A stretch of 64,000 nucleotides of DNA from Dioscorea cayenensis subsp. rotundata. Lineage: Eukaryota > Streptophyta > Magnoliopsida > Dioscoreales > Dioscoreaceae. How positions within the stretch are numbered: the first letter of the stretch is position 1; each line of letters opens with the position of its first letter. This document shows, one piece after another, positions 17,163 to 31,229 of the stretch. Where the stretch lies: NCBI RefSeq assembly GCF_009730915.1, contig NC_052475.1:3162001-3226000 (forward strand). Direction: 5' to 3'. Under the pieces are notes generated by a model. It did not search any database and was not told where the DNA came from. It saw only the letters and a list, made by a program, of their open reading frames with translations. Both the position numbers and the translations under genes were made by a program.

Positions 17163-19830
17163 CCACATTCTAATCTCCATGAGAAGAGAAATAAGAGCCA
17201 AAATAGTTAGAAAAAGCACATAAGCAATGGTAAATGATTTAGCTTCATGTGCCAAAGAGAGACCAAGGAAGATGTTCCCAATAGCACAGGCAATTGCAGC
17301 TCTTCCAACATACCAGTGATACCAATTCCAATATCTCCTTATTTTTGAACTCTTCTCAGGTCTTACAACCAATGCCATCATCTGCAAAATTTAATGTTAG
17401 CTTCATTAATTAGATATCGATATAAAAATATATAAGTCCGAGATTTTCATCTTTAATCTAATACCGTCTAATTAAATATATATCATTTGTATATTAGTTA
17501 CATAGTATATTTTGCATTGATTATGTTCATAAATATGTTGATTTATGTTATAGCAAATAATATTACATCATTTCTTGTTAAGTTTAATATAATATTAATA
17601 ATTTTATTACTATTATTTTTTTTTAAAAAAAAAGCTTTCTAATTCACTCTCAAAATTTATTGTCAACAATAAATATATATAGATAAATAAATTTTTAAGT
17701 AAATAACCTGCAAAGAGCCAAAGAAAAGGATGGAGATGGCAAGGGACTTGTGTGAGCTCACACTCTCATCATTAGCTTTAGTTAGGCCAAAGCCAGCAAT
17801 AATACCACCAAGTCCAAGACCAAACCCAAGAGCTTGAATGCACATGTGTGTGTTGAACCAATTGGTTGGAATATGAATCATATGACCATGACCTAACTCA
17901 TTCTTCTTCTTGAAATACCTTGCAACCATGACTCCAATTGGCATGAGAATCCCCCACCCTATCATCACCATCAAACCATGTCTCCTCACTACTCCAAATC
18001 CATTCCCAACTCCACTGTCCAATATCATACCCTATATATATATATATCTATATATATATATGCACAAAATGTTTTAGCATTTTAGCATTCATGTTTTTAT
18101 TTAAAAAACAGCGGAAAAATTCGAGGTGTAACTAATTTTAGGTATACGCCGCAAAAATTAGAATATGATTATATATTTCTATAAATTGTTTTTATTGGTT
18201 AAATTAGAATCTGTTTATATATCCCTACAAATTATTTTTATTAATTTATATACATCATAAACTTAAGCAAGTGAACTAAAAATAATAAATAAGAAAATAA
18301 TAAATAAGTAAAATTTAGAAGTTGACTTTAGATTTGAGGGTATATAAGTAAAAAAAAAAAAGACATTTTTGTGAGGTATGTAAATAACTATGAATTTTAT
18401 GAGGGTATGTGTGCAAGTAGCTTTCGTAATATTTATTTTAACAAGTAAGAAGATCGTTTTTTTGAATCATTCATTTATATGTCAAATATTATATCTATAA
18501 AATTAAATAAAATGCACAAAAAAAATATTGTACTTTTATAAAACCTAATTTATTTTAAGTAACATTTGTATGTATAAAAAAATGTATTTTAATATTATAT
18601 GTATTGCAGTTTATTAGTTCATATTTTTAGTTAAATGACAGATTAAATATAAGTAAAATTAAATTGATTATAAAAATTATATATATCTTTCGAAAAATAA
18701 GCATCGATTATTTAAAATTATATCGGTTTAAAAACCTATAAAAATATGGAGATGATAAAAAAAAAATTACCAGTATCATAGTTTATGGAGATCGATAATT
18801 TATTGCGATGAACCGGAAGGAAATTATCAGAAGCCGGTAAAGTGTCTTTTGGTCCAACAGCAAAAATCAAGTATTGTGGCAATTGAGTAATGTTCAATTG
18901 AAATGCAAGATATAAATATGAGGAATATGAATGTGATATTATTAATGACTTTCCATGCATGACTTGAAGGTTCCCTTGGTCTGGCAGGCATTGCCTTGAG
19001 CTTGCACCACCAAGATAATACTGCTTCATAACTCCAATTCCATCATCATTATTAACCCAACCAACAAGTGCACTACTTTTAACCATGCCACCATTGCTAG
19101 AAAACCCTAATGCAATGTATGAACCAGAATTTGGAGCTGAGAGGATGAAATTCCATAGGTTTTGCTCACTCTTGGTATACTGATATATATATACAGTATT
19201 AGATTCAGTACATAATGATTAACCTAATATATATGGAAAAATAAAATAAAATAAAATTACTGTTATAAAAATTAAATTAACTAAGTACGACATCTGGAGA
19301 AACGGTTTTTATTACATAGATGATATGCGTAAGTAAGGATACACAACTCCAGTCGTAGTAATACAATCAACTGTAGTAGTGCATCCTATCTATGTCGTAA
19401 TTCTTTCAATGTGTACGATGTTCACAAGAATAATTAATTACAGACTCAAAATACTAATCAGGATTAATAAAAGATTTTAATGATAAAAGTTATGAACCAC
19501 GATGGTAGATTTGAATCTAAACCTAAATCAAAATAAGGTTTAAATTAATAATTACTACACATACACAAGTATACCATAAAAAAAACAAATACAAGAATAA
19601 TAAATTTTTGAAAATAATAATTATAATAATTAGAATATATGGAGTGCACATACCCTTAGAATGAATGATTCTGAGTTCCAAACAGTGAGGCAATTCATGA
19701 AAGTTGTATTGAAAGGGATGAGATGGTTAACACTAACTAGACTCATGGAAGAGCATGAGTATGGTTGAGAGATCACAGTATTTGAGATCAAACCAAACCA
19801 GATAATGAAACACAAGTACTTCATGATCAT
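17118..19830 (-). CDS. Cytochrome b561 and DOMON domain-containing protein
   Basis: Minus-strand exons: 19830-19654, 19179-18771, 18031-17708, 17381-17118, about 390 residues. A signal peptide (1-21) is followed by a DOMON domain (about 25-190), whose family is thought to bind haem b on the apoplastic side. A b561 core of five or so membrane helices follows. Four candidate haem-ligand histidines are visible in the expected places: His213 (RRHGLM), His257 (FNTHMC), His289 (SSHKSL) and His325 (WYHWYV). The family is expected to carry electrons across the plasma membrane. Exon 2 ends in phase 1, but the frame of exon 3 needs one base fewer than the GGG after the acceptor AG at 18032-18033, so one G looks surplus. 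The C-terminus runs into an (ATT)n tract and encodes about eleven Asn before the stop. Confidence 0.87.
17127..17160 (+). repeat. (ATT)n microsatellite inside the coding end
   Basis: An uninterrupted ATT repeat is translated on the minus strand as a poly-Asn tail of the b561/DOMON protein. Confidence 0.9.
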
Positions 19831-22181
19831 CCTCCTTCCTTTTAATTTTTGTTTCTCTTAATAAGATTGAGAATTAAACTGATAATTAAGTTGGCTTTTG
19901 GATATATACATCTAATTATTTAAGCCCCTATTTATAGCATTTCATTAGTGATCAGGATGAGGATGCATGTCTTAAAATGAAGACAACTTAAGCAGACAAA
20001 TAATAAAAACTAAACATTGTTTGAATGTCTCTAATAAAGAGTATAATTAGAAACCAAGTTAAACATTGTGTACAAGACTTGATAATAATAAATACAGCTA
20101 GTTTTGAAAGTTGTTAGAACTTTAATGTTTCTTGTTTTTTTATTTGAAACAAATGGTATCTTTAGTTTGAAGGAAGTTTTTAATGTTCTTTTGTATATAA
20201 GTTAATAATAGTACATGTGCAAACATGATTGAAATTCAAAGCAAGTTGGAAGTTCCATTGTACTTACAAATATGAAGACCTTGAAGAAATTAATCAAAGA
20301 ACAAGCTAAGATTCCATGTCTAGAAACTATGCATGGGAGTTTTCTATTTCAGTGTGTTAATTTAATTAAGTTTAAGTTTTGAAGGTAGCTTTTCAAAATT
20401 GAAGGAAAATGTCTGGGTTTCTTGTTTGGGAGTGGAAGTGGTGGAAGTAAAAGAAGTATCATTTGTTTTGTTAATTTGTTTGTTTTAGGAGTAGTGGACC
20501 TACTATATATATATATATATATATATAAATCAAAACTTATAAAATAAAACTCACTTTCATATTTTAAGATATTTTATTTTGGAATTAAAAGGTGAAAATA
20601 AACAAGTTGCTTTCATGCCACTGGTTGCTTTAGACTAACTGTAACTAAAATACATATTAATAATTTGTCACCCAACCATATAAAAACTAGTATTTCATTT
20701 CCTACTTCAAGTACAAAAACCATATTTCATTTTTTTCCCCAACTCAAAATTGAGTCCTTCCGCTCAAAATTGGATTATTGGCTCAAAATTAGATTTTTTC
20801 CAAATAATGTAAATTTTTATTTATTTATTTATTTATTTTTGAAAACCCAAATGACAAATAATTACAAAGCGTTACATTTTTTCGTTTTTACCAAAGTGTC
20901 ATATTTTTTTTTTTACAAAAATGACAAACACTATATACATCAAAAACATACACATGCTGAAAATTGACGAAAAATTTGGACTATGAACTTGCATCCACAA
21001 CTGACAACCCGTTAACATTATTATTTCTAATGAGTCTTAAATTCAAGACATTTTAAATATCTCACTCTTATTTCCAGCAATAAAACCAGAAGTCACATGT
21101 ACAACCTTCTACTAATGCCTCAAATTATTAAATTATTCCAAAATACAAAAACACTGCAACACCTCACTTTAGATTGTTCACAATTATATATAAAACATTA
21201 AATGCTTTCAAATATCCTTCCAGTTCCAGAGAGTATTAAAAACTTACAGTTTCTTTTCACTTATTATAAATTTTTTTTAAATATATAGAAAAATATAAAT
21301 AAATCACAGATTCAAACTTCTGAAAAGAAAATCAAATATCAACTTTAACCTCTCCCGTTATAAAGATGGTAAAATAATATATAATTAAAAGGATCCAAGT
21401 GTGTGTGTATATATAGATATAAATAACTTTTCCCAGGAATGAAAGAACAAACTAGAAAAATGGACATGTATGTCAAAAACCTTATCAATTATACAATGAG
21501 TAGAGGTACCTGCACAAAAGAAAATTACACTGAAGAACAAAAGAACAATCAACTAGTGACTGCATATTCATTTCAAAAAATCTCCAAAGGGAATAAAACC
21601 AGAGCTTGTGGGCAAAAAGATTTTAACTGTAAATGAAGTGCAAAGAGCAACAGCAGTGGGAATGCTTTTTTTAAGTATATAAGAACAAAGTGAAAATTAC
21701 GAATCCAATGAATGCAATGCAATGCAGAGCAAAAATTCAGTCAAAAAGATGACAAGAGCGTATTGTTGATACCCCCGTGTGTCCAAACAACAGTTCCCGA
21801 CCGCAAGCTACTAAGGGTGCCTCTGCTACACTCTGATGAAGCTGGGAGGACTTTGAATGAATAGAGAACACAAATTTCTCAGTGTGAAAATCAAACACAT
21901 ATACCTTAGTATTTCACCTCTTGCTCTGGCGAACAAATGGTATCCCTGCCAATTGCTCTTCCGTGTCTTTCGACAATTTGCTCAAGGCTCAAAACCAAAA
22001 GACTCTGAATAAACCACCACAGCTCTCTCTGTTCTGATATGAGCAACGTGCCTGCCAAAAACGGCTGCTATACAAGAAAGTGGAGATAATGAATTTATAC
22101 ACTAAACCTGATTGTGGACAGACATCTCCCTCCAGCCTCTGCAAAATCAGCTGGGCGGATTTTTGGAACACAAGCCCGTAG
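19831..22181. other. AT-rich spacer
   Basis: This holds the promoter of the b561/DOMON gene (minus strand) and the distal 3' region of the GPI-protein gene. A (TA)n run lies near 20505-20527. A short repeat of 'ctcaaaatt' occurs three times at 20742-20790. No credible gene was seen. Confidence 0.5.
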
Positions 22182-25100
22182 TTATAATGTTATGCTTGAA
22201 ATAAGATGCAAAAGAATGAATGTAGCAATGCTGACTCCACTTTTGCTATTGCCTGCATGATCCCACAGATATAGTCATGGTTGTTATTATGAGGAGAAAA
22301 TATCAATTTCCGCGAAAAAAAACAGAAATAGAAAAATTGAAACTTTGATGCAGATATAACTTATGTCTTTTAAGATAGTTTCTTCATATGCTTTTTCATT
22401 CAAAATAGATGTAAATCTCCAAAGCTAGAAAAACTTAAAAGTAAGATTATTTAGCTCAGTACATAACGGTATTAACACAGAAGCCTTTGTATGAAAGAAT
22501 TAATGAGGAGAAAGGGAAAGGGGGCATTTTATAAAATGGACAGGATATCACAAAATTTCTCACAAGTCATAACATGTTTTTTGGAAAGAAACAAAACACC
22601 ATATTTTGTCTTCTCCCATTAAACAAAAAGCATCTTAACTTTTATCAAAAAATCACCTCCCTTGGATAAATTTGTTCCATCCCAAAGCATACCTTTTCAC
22701 CAATTATACCTCTTGCTTTTCTCTCTCTCTATGGAGATATATGTGATATTTTGAAGTGCATACCCTTATAAAAGCTCAGGTTGTATACAATATATTGAAT
22801 CTCATTTTTATATGTACCCATTGCATCATGATTCTTCCATGCATACCATTATACAAACAAAATAAATTTGTTATTCATGGTCATGTATTAGGGATGGGCA
22901 AGAAAACCTGAAAATCCAAACCGAAAAATTCAGTTAACCAAATCAGTAGGTTCAAGTTAGGGTTAGGGTTCGGGGTGGGGTAAAAAGTTCCCATTGGATA
23001 CATGACCCTAAGTGATATATATGTATGTGTGCATAATATATGTATCGCATACCCTCAATATCTATTGTGCATGTGTTTATGAAATTGGGTAATTAAAAAG
23101 ACAAAGTTACTGTATAAATTAAAAGCTGGATTGATTTGAAATTGAACTCCATAATTAGTTAGTGACAAATTAATATACAAAAATATAAAAATCTGACATA
23201 TTCAGATAAGGTTAAAATTTTCAGGTTCAAGTTGGGTGCCCGGCCCATGCTCACCCCTATCTTATCTTAAATGTTCATTCAGAAGTAAAAAGCTTTTATA
23301 CAGACACACTTGTTATTTCTCTATTATGTCCTTGATAAATTTGTAATTGCATATACGCCTTGTATGCGCAAACAGTCCTATTATTAGTATTTACATAAAT
23401 AGCATTGCTAGGAATGCATGCTATAAACTTGTTTTGTCTGGCATATAGCATCCATGCACACATACATGCATATATATATATATATATATAGTCATGTTTT
23501 GGTTCTTAGAATATTACCATGGTGAAAACCACTATCAAAATAATTGCAATTTATTTTTGGACATTGGTGAAAAAATATTTTGATCAAAATTATTCTAACT
23601 CATCAGGTAATTGTTTCTTTATGATGAACATGAAGATTTTTTATTGAATATTTAAAATCATAACTCATACATTAATTATCCAACATTAAGATATTTGGAG
23701 AAAGCAAAGCCATAGTAAGGGTATTGTTGACATTTGACAAATTTGTGTTTTGTTCTACCATAGCATACTAAACAGATAAAAAATAATAAAATTATCTATT
23801 TTGTTTATGACGTCATGTTTTATACTGTATTGTCTCATGTTGTTCTGTACTGCTGCCCATCACTACCAGAATCTACACTTGCTTACCATCACCCTTTAGA
23901 ATCTTAGATCATATATTGTCTTTATACAGAATGTCAAGAATTTAATGTTTTAAGACCTTCCTTTAAGTGCAAGCTTGGTGTATATAAATTCAACCGCACA
24001 AGGGCATCGCAACTTAATACGGTCAAGGGGAAATATCTTGCAGGCATAAATAAAATGTTCATAAAATAGGGGTATAGAGCATACGCTGCATACCTAACTT
24101 TCCAGAGTTCTGGGCCAAAGGTAATGCGGGCAACGACATCTCTGAGATCCACAAAATCCACATTAATTTCATTCTTGCCATAATATCCCTCAAGTAATAA
24201 ATGATATCTTGAAGAAATTACGTTTTCAACAATTCTCACCAGGGGCACAAAGGGACAAAGTTGATAGAGAAGATGAAGAAGGCCATGGTGCCGCAATATT
24301 ATCACTCAAGTCACATGTAAAGCTAAACCCTGTAGCATTGTCAAAGATAACATCTGCTGGCAAACTTCGAAGCAGACAACCTACATTCATTAAAACATAC
24401 CAACATTAGCTGCCATAAGATTCACAAGATTCACAAAGAAACAAGAAAACATTATGAAAGCACATACAAACCTTGTTGGCCATAAGCTGCCATGGTGTCA
24501 CAACATGGATTAACATACAAATAAATAAAAAGAATATTAGTACACTAGTAACATTGAAACAAAAGATCTGTTACAACAATGAATAAATGGAAAAGGTACA
24601 CAAATAGCTAATATACCCTGCAGACTGAAGTCTTTCAAGTCAACATCACAAAGCTCATACACATCTGTCATAACACCACCTTTCTGTAACATGGAGCCAA
24701 ACAACGTCGCACAATTGATGGCTTGACTATTTGTTATTAGCATCTGTTTCTGTATAGCCGCAATGTATGCATTTAATGAATCACAACACAAGGGGATTGG
24801 GAGAGGCTGAAGCACGACATGCATTGATTACAGCTGCAGGCTCCTTGAATTCCAATGGACAAACTACAAGAAGGTGGTTACATATGAGCCAAAAAAATTG
24901 AATTTGAAGAGACGCACATTCTATGCATGGCATGCATACGTATGCGTTATTGTTCGTGGAGATAATGAAAGAAAAATATTGTGCTTCTTTAGATTAGGTG
25001 GCAAGCTCACAAGAAGGAAACAACTGAGTACCAACAGAAACAAGTAATAGCATCATGTATCACATAGTATATATTCCCTGCATATTTGATAAGTTATTTC

Positions 25101-28097
25101 TATACATCTGCACGTCTGTACGGGTAAATCACAAGTGTAACTTCTCCCTCATTTTCATTTAGCGAAAGAATGGAAAGGAATTCACTATGCAAAAACATCA
25201 GCAAAACAATCTGCAACATACCTTTGTTCACCTTGCAACCAGACAATATGCGAAAGGCGGAGTTAGCATCTTCTGGAGAGAGATTCCTGGCAAGCCATGC
25301 GTATACAACCGATTTGCAGTCGTTAATAACATCAATACCAGTAGCACTCATATTAGTGTTATCTAAAGTGCTACTTCCTCCTGATGAAATGTGAAGTGCT
25401 GCTTCCATAATTGCAGGATGACAAATCGGCCTGCAGCACTCCTTAAGAGGGTCAACTGGGTCGCATGCATCTAATAATTTGCTTGTGTTAACTATTTTCT
25501 CAAATGTAGCTATATCCTTCACAGGACAGGAACCACCAGTAAGATTTGATGACTTCACTGAACATAGTCTAGGGATAGTACTGTTTGCCCCTCTACTGGC
25601 TAATATACTAATAATATCAGAAAAACAATCATCTGCTGCTATCTGATGTAGAACTAGGGAACTAGATTCACTGCTGTAGGCACCTTGGAAAATGTGCATC
25701 AAGCTATTAACCTGGGGGCAACAAATCACATTTCCAACCAGACCCGCTAAAGGTGCTGAACAATCTGATGCTGTCTTTTCCATAATACTTGAGATTGAAG
25801 AAAAATTCACAGGACATTTCCCCGTCAAGATTGGCTCATATGTACTTGGGAAGGAAGGATACATGGGTGGTAGTGGTTCAACTGGATATGGATTCCGAGG
25901 TATAACAGCAGGTGAAATTTCTATTGGCTTGAAGAGGCCAATAGGTGGATCTGACAGCACAAATTTGTCAGGAGCATGAGAATTCCTCTGAAGTTCAGTT
26001 TTCTCTGACACTACATCTTGCGACACACAAATCCAAATCGTCAAAACCAGTAATTGGCGGTACACTGTACCTGCAACAAGATGTCATCGACTAAGAAATG
26101 CTGGAGTGCAAGTCAAACATATAGTGGAAACTGTTTTAAAAGGTAAAAAGAAGACAAATGCTAGAACAAAAAAGACACCAAATTAGGTTAAAGATTAAAA
26201 AAGGCAAACAAATGCAAATGCAATTTTATACCAAATAAAATGACCAGGCTTCATTAATCAAAGAAGAAATGTCAAATATTAAAAACATAATGATACTAGT
26301 TTTCATAACTTTTAAAATGAAGTGCCTTAGAGGCACAAAGGGCACTAAAACTGTAAAATTAGCCAATTTTATGATGAAGACATTAGTCTAGATTGATATA
26401 GTTATCCAATAACTCACCTTTAAGATAATAAGCAGCTGTAAACTTGTCCATATCCCTTCAACCCTGAGATTACATAGGTAGCTGACTAATGAAGTGCCCT
26501 AAGGCACCCAATCCCCTCAAGAAAATGCTACTAATTTTCCTGATTGAGCAGACCACCGTAGGATCTCTGAGAAAACCTATGAGACACCATATTATCAGCA
26601 TAATGTGCATAGAAATAGGAGATAATAACTAGGAAACCCCATGGAGCGCAGTTCGTAGCATTCATAACAATGAAGTGAAGTTTCAAAATATATAAGTCAT
26701 GTACCAACAAGATTAGGCTGTGGAGCCGACTCAAAATAAATGCCATGCATTGAAATACCACATAGCCTTTGAGATCTCTTGTCAATTGGATAACCTCAGC
26801 AACTTAGTTGGAATTTTAATTTGATGATGTACACAAAGCTCTCAGAAGTGTTGTATCTGATAATTCTAAAATGGAGAAACTTTCCTGACCAACCACACAA
26901 TATTTCAATGACAAAAAAAAAGCTCCATGGATGTTCTAATGTCCATAAGTCATCAAATATCCAAACTACCTTTGTATGAGATTATGTCAAAATTAACCTT
27001 TGAAAATAATTATAATAATAATCATAATAATAATAATGTTCTACACCATTTCATTACTGCTTGGACTTTAACAGTATAAGTCTTGGAACATACACTAATG
27101 CCTTCTCGTTTGGTGTCAAAAAAACCTTTATTCTGATGGTTTCCTGGTGTAGATGAATTTGATGACAACTAGTCCCAGAGCTAAAATTGGCATATCTAGA
27201 TTGTGTAGGAAAGCCAAGCATGGCGTTCAAACTAGAATTTACCCAGAGCAACAATACGCTACATTATAATATTTTAAAATAATCCTCACTCAATTAGGAA
27301 AGACAAGATCAGATACATCCAAGTATAAGATGTTCCCTTGTCATCTCCCGTTTAAGAAGTGAATCTACTCATCCTAGACTCACACAAGAAGACAAAATAA
27401 GCAAAATAAATCATGGTTGCCAGATGATAAGTGATAATTATTTCTTTAGAAAAAAATGGCAAAATGGCCAATGAACCTATCGTTCCATTTTCCATGCAAT
27501 AAATAAGTAAAAGATCAACCTAGATTCATGCCACTTGGCTATGAGACCTCGAATCACACCTTCCACGAAGCTCAAACTAAAAATCTACTAAAACTTTAAC
27601 CAAAACTCTCCATTTTTGGCATTTTCCATTTTGTCCCATTAGCCCGATCAAAGCAGAACGCGTTTAACTACCAGAAAAAGATCATTTTGGAATATTTTCT
27701 AAAACAAACACCATAAAAGCCATTGCAGCATTTCATAGAAGACTAAAAAACCAAAAATTTCACAAGCCCCATACCATGAAAAATCAACAACTGAAACAAA
27801 GAACAAAACAAACAGTTTTATCTAACAACCATTCCTCACAAACCACCCCCAAATCCACACCAAATCAATCCGCAATGCAACAGTGCAACAAATCACCTAA
27901 AAATAAAACCCCCCAAAACTCCAACTACTAACACATTCAGATCAAACCACAAACCCTAATATCAACAAATAATCCATAAAATAATAAAACATTACCAAAA
28001 CATAAAAACATCAAACAAACAGCTGAAAAAAATCCGCAATTTTTCACACAAATCTTGGATTCGGATCAACAATGGAGATACCTCGAAGTATTCTCAT
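22182..28097 (-). CDS. GPI-anchored protein, At1g61900-like
   Basis: Minus-strand exons: 28097-28082, 26070-25222, 24863-24617, 24486-24472, 24380-24240, 24141-24094, 22252-22182, about 461 residues. The first 16-nt exon supplies the Met and joins to a hydrophobic signal peptide (LLVLTIWICV) ending near residue 28. The body is Cys-rich and carries paired motifs (ICCPQ, ECCRPICHP, LCCDS) plus KDFSLQ, features of the plant At1g61900 family. The last exon encodes a small-residue site (NSKSG) and a hydrophobic tail ending in ITL, a typical GPI attachment signal. The protein is expected on the outer face of the plasma membrane; its molecular role is unknown. One exon is only 15 nt. Exon 3 has a one-base excess: its frame hits a stop after CRASASPNP, and removing one C from CCCC at about 24793 restores it. 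Confidence 0.88.
22889..23262. mobile_element. Candidate small non-autonomous DNA element
   Basis: It lies in the last intron of the GPI-protein gene. The left end reads TAGGGATGGGCAAGAAAACC. The right end, reversed, begins TAGGGGTGAGCATGGGCC, giving imperfect inverted ends. Flanking 8-mers are not identical, so the call is tentative. Confidence 0.4.
23470..23490. repeat. (AT)n microsatellite
   Basis: An AT dinucleotide run in the last intron of the GPI-protein gene. Confidence 0.9.
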
Positions 28098-30631
28098 CCA
28101 CAGATCAAGCTCTCTTCGATGGATTCCGAATCAATGCTGCTCTTTTCTCCAACTCCTCTGCTGCTTTTCTCTCAGCTCCTTTCCCTTCTTCTTTTCAGTG
28201 TTTTTTTTTCCCCTTCTTTTTTCTTATTTCCAAAACCTCAATTTTTATACCTACGGATTCCAAACCGGAATTTATTTCGGCTTTGTGAAATGATTGCTCC
28301 AACTGAATTTACCAAAACACCCTTGTAAAGCTGGGAATGAAGAGGGCCCAGTGAGGGCCCAATAAAGAATGGAGGCCCCTCTTCTTGGGCCCCCAGATTC
28401 ATTAATTTTGGACTTTTTTACATTAGATACCCTTTTTTAAAATTATTTAATTGCATTATAACCCTTCTAAAGTGTGTAATTGCATTTCCAATTATCATCA
28501 GCTCTTGTGTTTCAATTTACCATATGCGAATACTTTGCAATAAAGTTTTACAAAGATTTTTTTTTGGTGAAAAATTAAAAAAATAATAATGAGAAAATAT
28601 TAGAATTTTTTTGCGCAATGTCTGTCATAAAATTATTTGTACTTTTCAGAATATTATACTCAATTTAAAAACATTTTAGTGGATTTCATTTATATACATC
28701 CAACCAAAATCTATAAATAGCATACTAATTATCCAAATCATTTTCTATAACTAACTCCACAATTATTATGAGAGATTTATATTGAAAAATATAAAAAATT
28801 CACAAAAATTCAAGAACCACTAAAATAGCATTCATAATTCTATAAATTATTTAAAAGTACATATAGCTTTTGTGACAAGAAAAAAACATGTGTTGCTCAA
28901 TCCTTTCAGCAATAAAATTAATTCAATTATTTATTGCTAAAATTATTTTAGAATGTTTTAAAAAAATTATTTTAGCTCCCCAACTAAATATGAATAATGA
29001 AACATTAATGAGACATGTCTAGTGGGAAGACTTAAATGTATATATATATCACTAAAATAAAATATATATATCTATATAATTATATATTTTTATAAGGGTA
29101 TATATAAAAAACCCCAAAAAAAAAAAAGCAAAAATGAAAACGAAAAATGAGAAGAAGCCCAATAACGATCCTCAGGCCCAAGGTCAAGTTGGGCAAAACC
29201 TTAAAAAGAAGGCCAGAAAAGTAAGGATGGGCCCAACTTTGGGTGGGACCCACTTAAAAACTAGAATCCAATGTGCTCATGCGCATCAGCACCATGAAAG
29301 TGAAACATCACACCCATTGTTACATTAAATAAATTATTATTAAATTATATATCATTATATATCCTTAATAAACGTCCATAAATAAAAAAATCTATAACAA
29401 TAATCACTATTTTAAATAATAATTACTGTAATTTATCATCATTGGATCGAGATTTAATGATTAATAATAAACATTTATAAATTTTGTATTCATATGTTTC
29501 ACTTTTTTTAAATCATTAATTAATGTAGACAGAGGTCAAAGAGAAGTATTAAAAATTATATATATAATATTTATAAATAGGTTTGTAGGAGACTAGGTTA
29601 GGTCTTTGATTATTGAGGTTGGTGTTTGGTGCTGCACACTGTAATCATCTTAAATGTTAGCAATAATATTAACCATCTTTTTATTTGTTTTTAATTTTAA
29701 TTACTGTTTATACAACTGTCATCACTACTGAGGTTGGACCATCACCATTAACCAATGATCATGGTTTATTAAATTATAAGATCATTTCTTAATTTTAAGA
29801 TGAAAGTTATAATTACTTATATGCCCTTGAAGAGTTCTTATTTTACATAAATGCCCTTTGGGATTATGTCAAGCCACTTCAGATGTCCAACTTGTATTTT
29901 GTTTTAATATTTTTATTTTTTTATATTTTAAAATATGTAAAATAGTCTATTTATTATTTATATGTCTTTTTATTATTTTTGTCTTTATACTTTTAAGTAT
30001 GCAATATGATGGCAACTTAGCGTACAATCTATGATTATTTTTATCTATTTTTCTTATTTATTTATTTTTAGATTCTTAAAATAAACATACACATGCTGAT
30101 ATGGACTACTTTGATGACATTAAAGAAAGTAAATAAAATAATAATATATTTGCATATTGTATAGTTAACGATTATATTAAATGCTCTAAAAAAATATGAA
30201 ATACGAAAAACACCATAAAAATATTTTAAGTATTCACCAATAAAAATAAAAATGAACAAGGAAACAAAATATAGTTAGCATAATTACAATTTTATTAATC
30301 AAGTTGGCTAAATTAATTAACTACTTCTACCATTACTTATATTTTTTTTAATATGTAATTATAAAAATAAAATAAAAATGTGCATAGACGGAGAGTTAGT
30401 ATCTTCACCCACTTGTGCTTTCACCTTATATGATCGATCCCTCACCAACTGTGAAATGATCTCACAGAGGACCCAGATGCCAATTAATCTTGAAGGTTGT
30501 TATCATATTACTTACATTTAATTTTAAAATTTTGCTAAATTTTTTTTTAATAAATGAATTAAATTTGGGTCAATATTTTCAGTTCGTCAACAAATCAGGT
30601 AGTTGTTAATAAACGTTTTTAAAAATATTAA
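28098..30631. other. AT-rich spacer before the copia element
   Basis: The first 300 bp are the pyrimidine-rich promoter/leader of the GPI-protein gene. A GGCCC-rich patch at 28346-28392 and another GGCCCAA-type patch near 29150-29240 resemble plant telo/GGCCCA promoter elements, but no gene follows them. A segment near 29380-29480 resembles part of the hairpin element at 63.7-63.9 kb. The rest is AT-rich. Confidence 0.45.
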
Positions 30632-31152
30632 TGTTGTAAAATATAGGACCGAATAGAGAATACACAGAGAGAAAAATAAATGAAAAATAATCTTTGAAAA
30701 ATAAAAGAACACAAAAGATATACGTGGAAAAACCCCTAAATAATTAGGGGTAAAAAACCACTGAGCAAAGATGGAAGAATTTACTAAGTGGGAAAATTTC
30801 AAGAGTTACAAACTCTCTCTAATAACAAGGAGAAAACCAAAACTCTCTCTTATACTAGGAGATTGGACTAACTCTCAAAATATTTTTCCACACTTTTCTT
30901 CTCTCTCTAATTTCCTCTCACTCTCACTTGTTTCTTCAATTGGTTGTTCACTCAAGTTGTGTGTTGATGGAATGAGAACCTCACATATTTATAGGCCAAC
31001 TAAAACCACCATTTTCCTTTAACATATGGGCATTAATCCATGGGTTAAGATCATGGTTTAGGTAGCTGATGATTTAAGTAAGCCATTAGTTTCTTTTTAT
31101 GTGCCATTGGTTTTGGGTTGATGGTTTAAGAGGAGTTAGTTTTGGGCCAACA
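30632..31152 (-). repeat. Copia 3' LTR
   Basis: 521 bp, paired with 35987-36499. The two LTRs differ at scattered positions. In the first 140 bp many A-runs are one base longer here than in the other LTR. Confidence 0.93.
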
Positions 31153-31229
31153 ATTCTCCCACTTGAAGATTTGATTGAAAAACAATCAGATCTTCACACC
31201 ATTTTTCCTATCTTGCCATTCGATGTTGC

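Noticed and set aside
25100-26065. A start for the GPI-anchored protein within exon 2
   Set aside because: The triplet there is GTG, not ATG. A 16-nt upstream exon with ATG joins in phase and completes the signal peptide.
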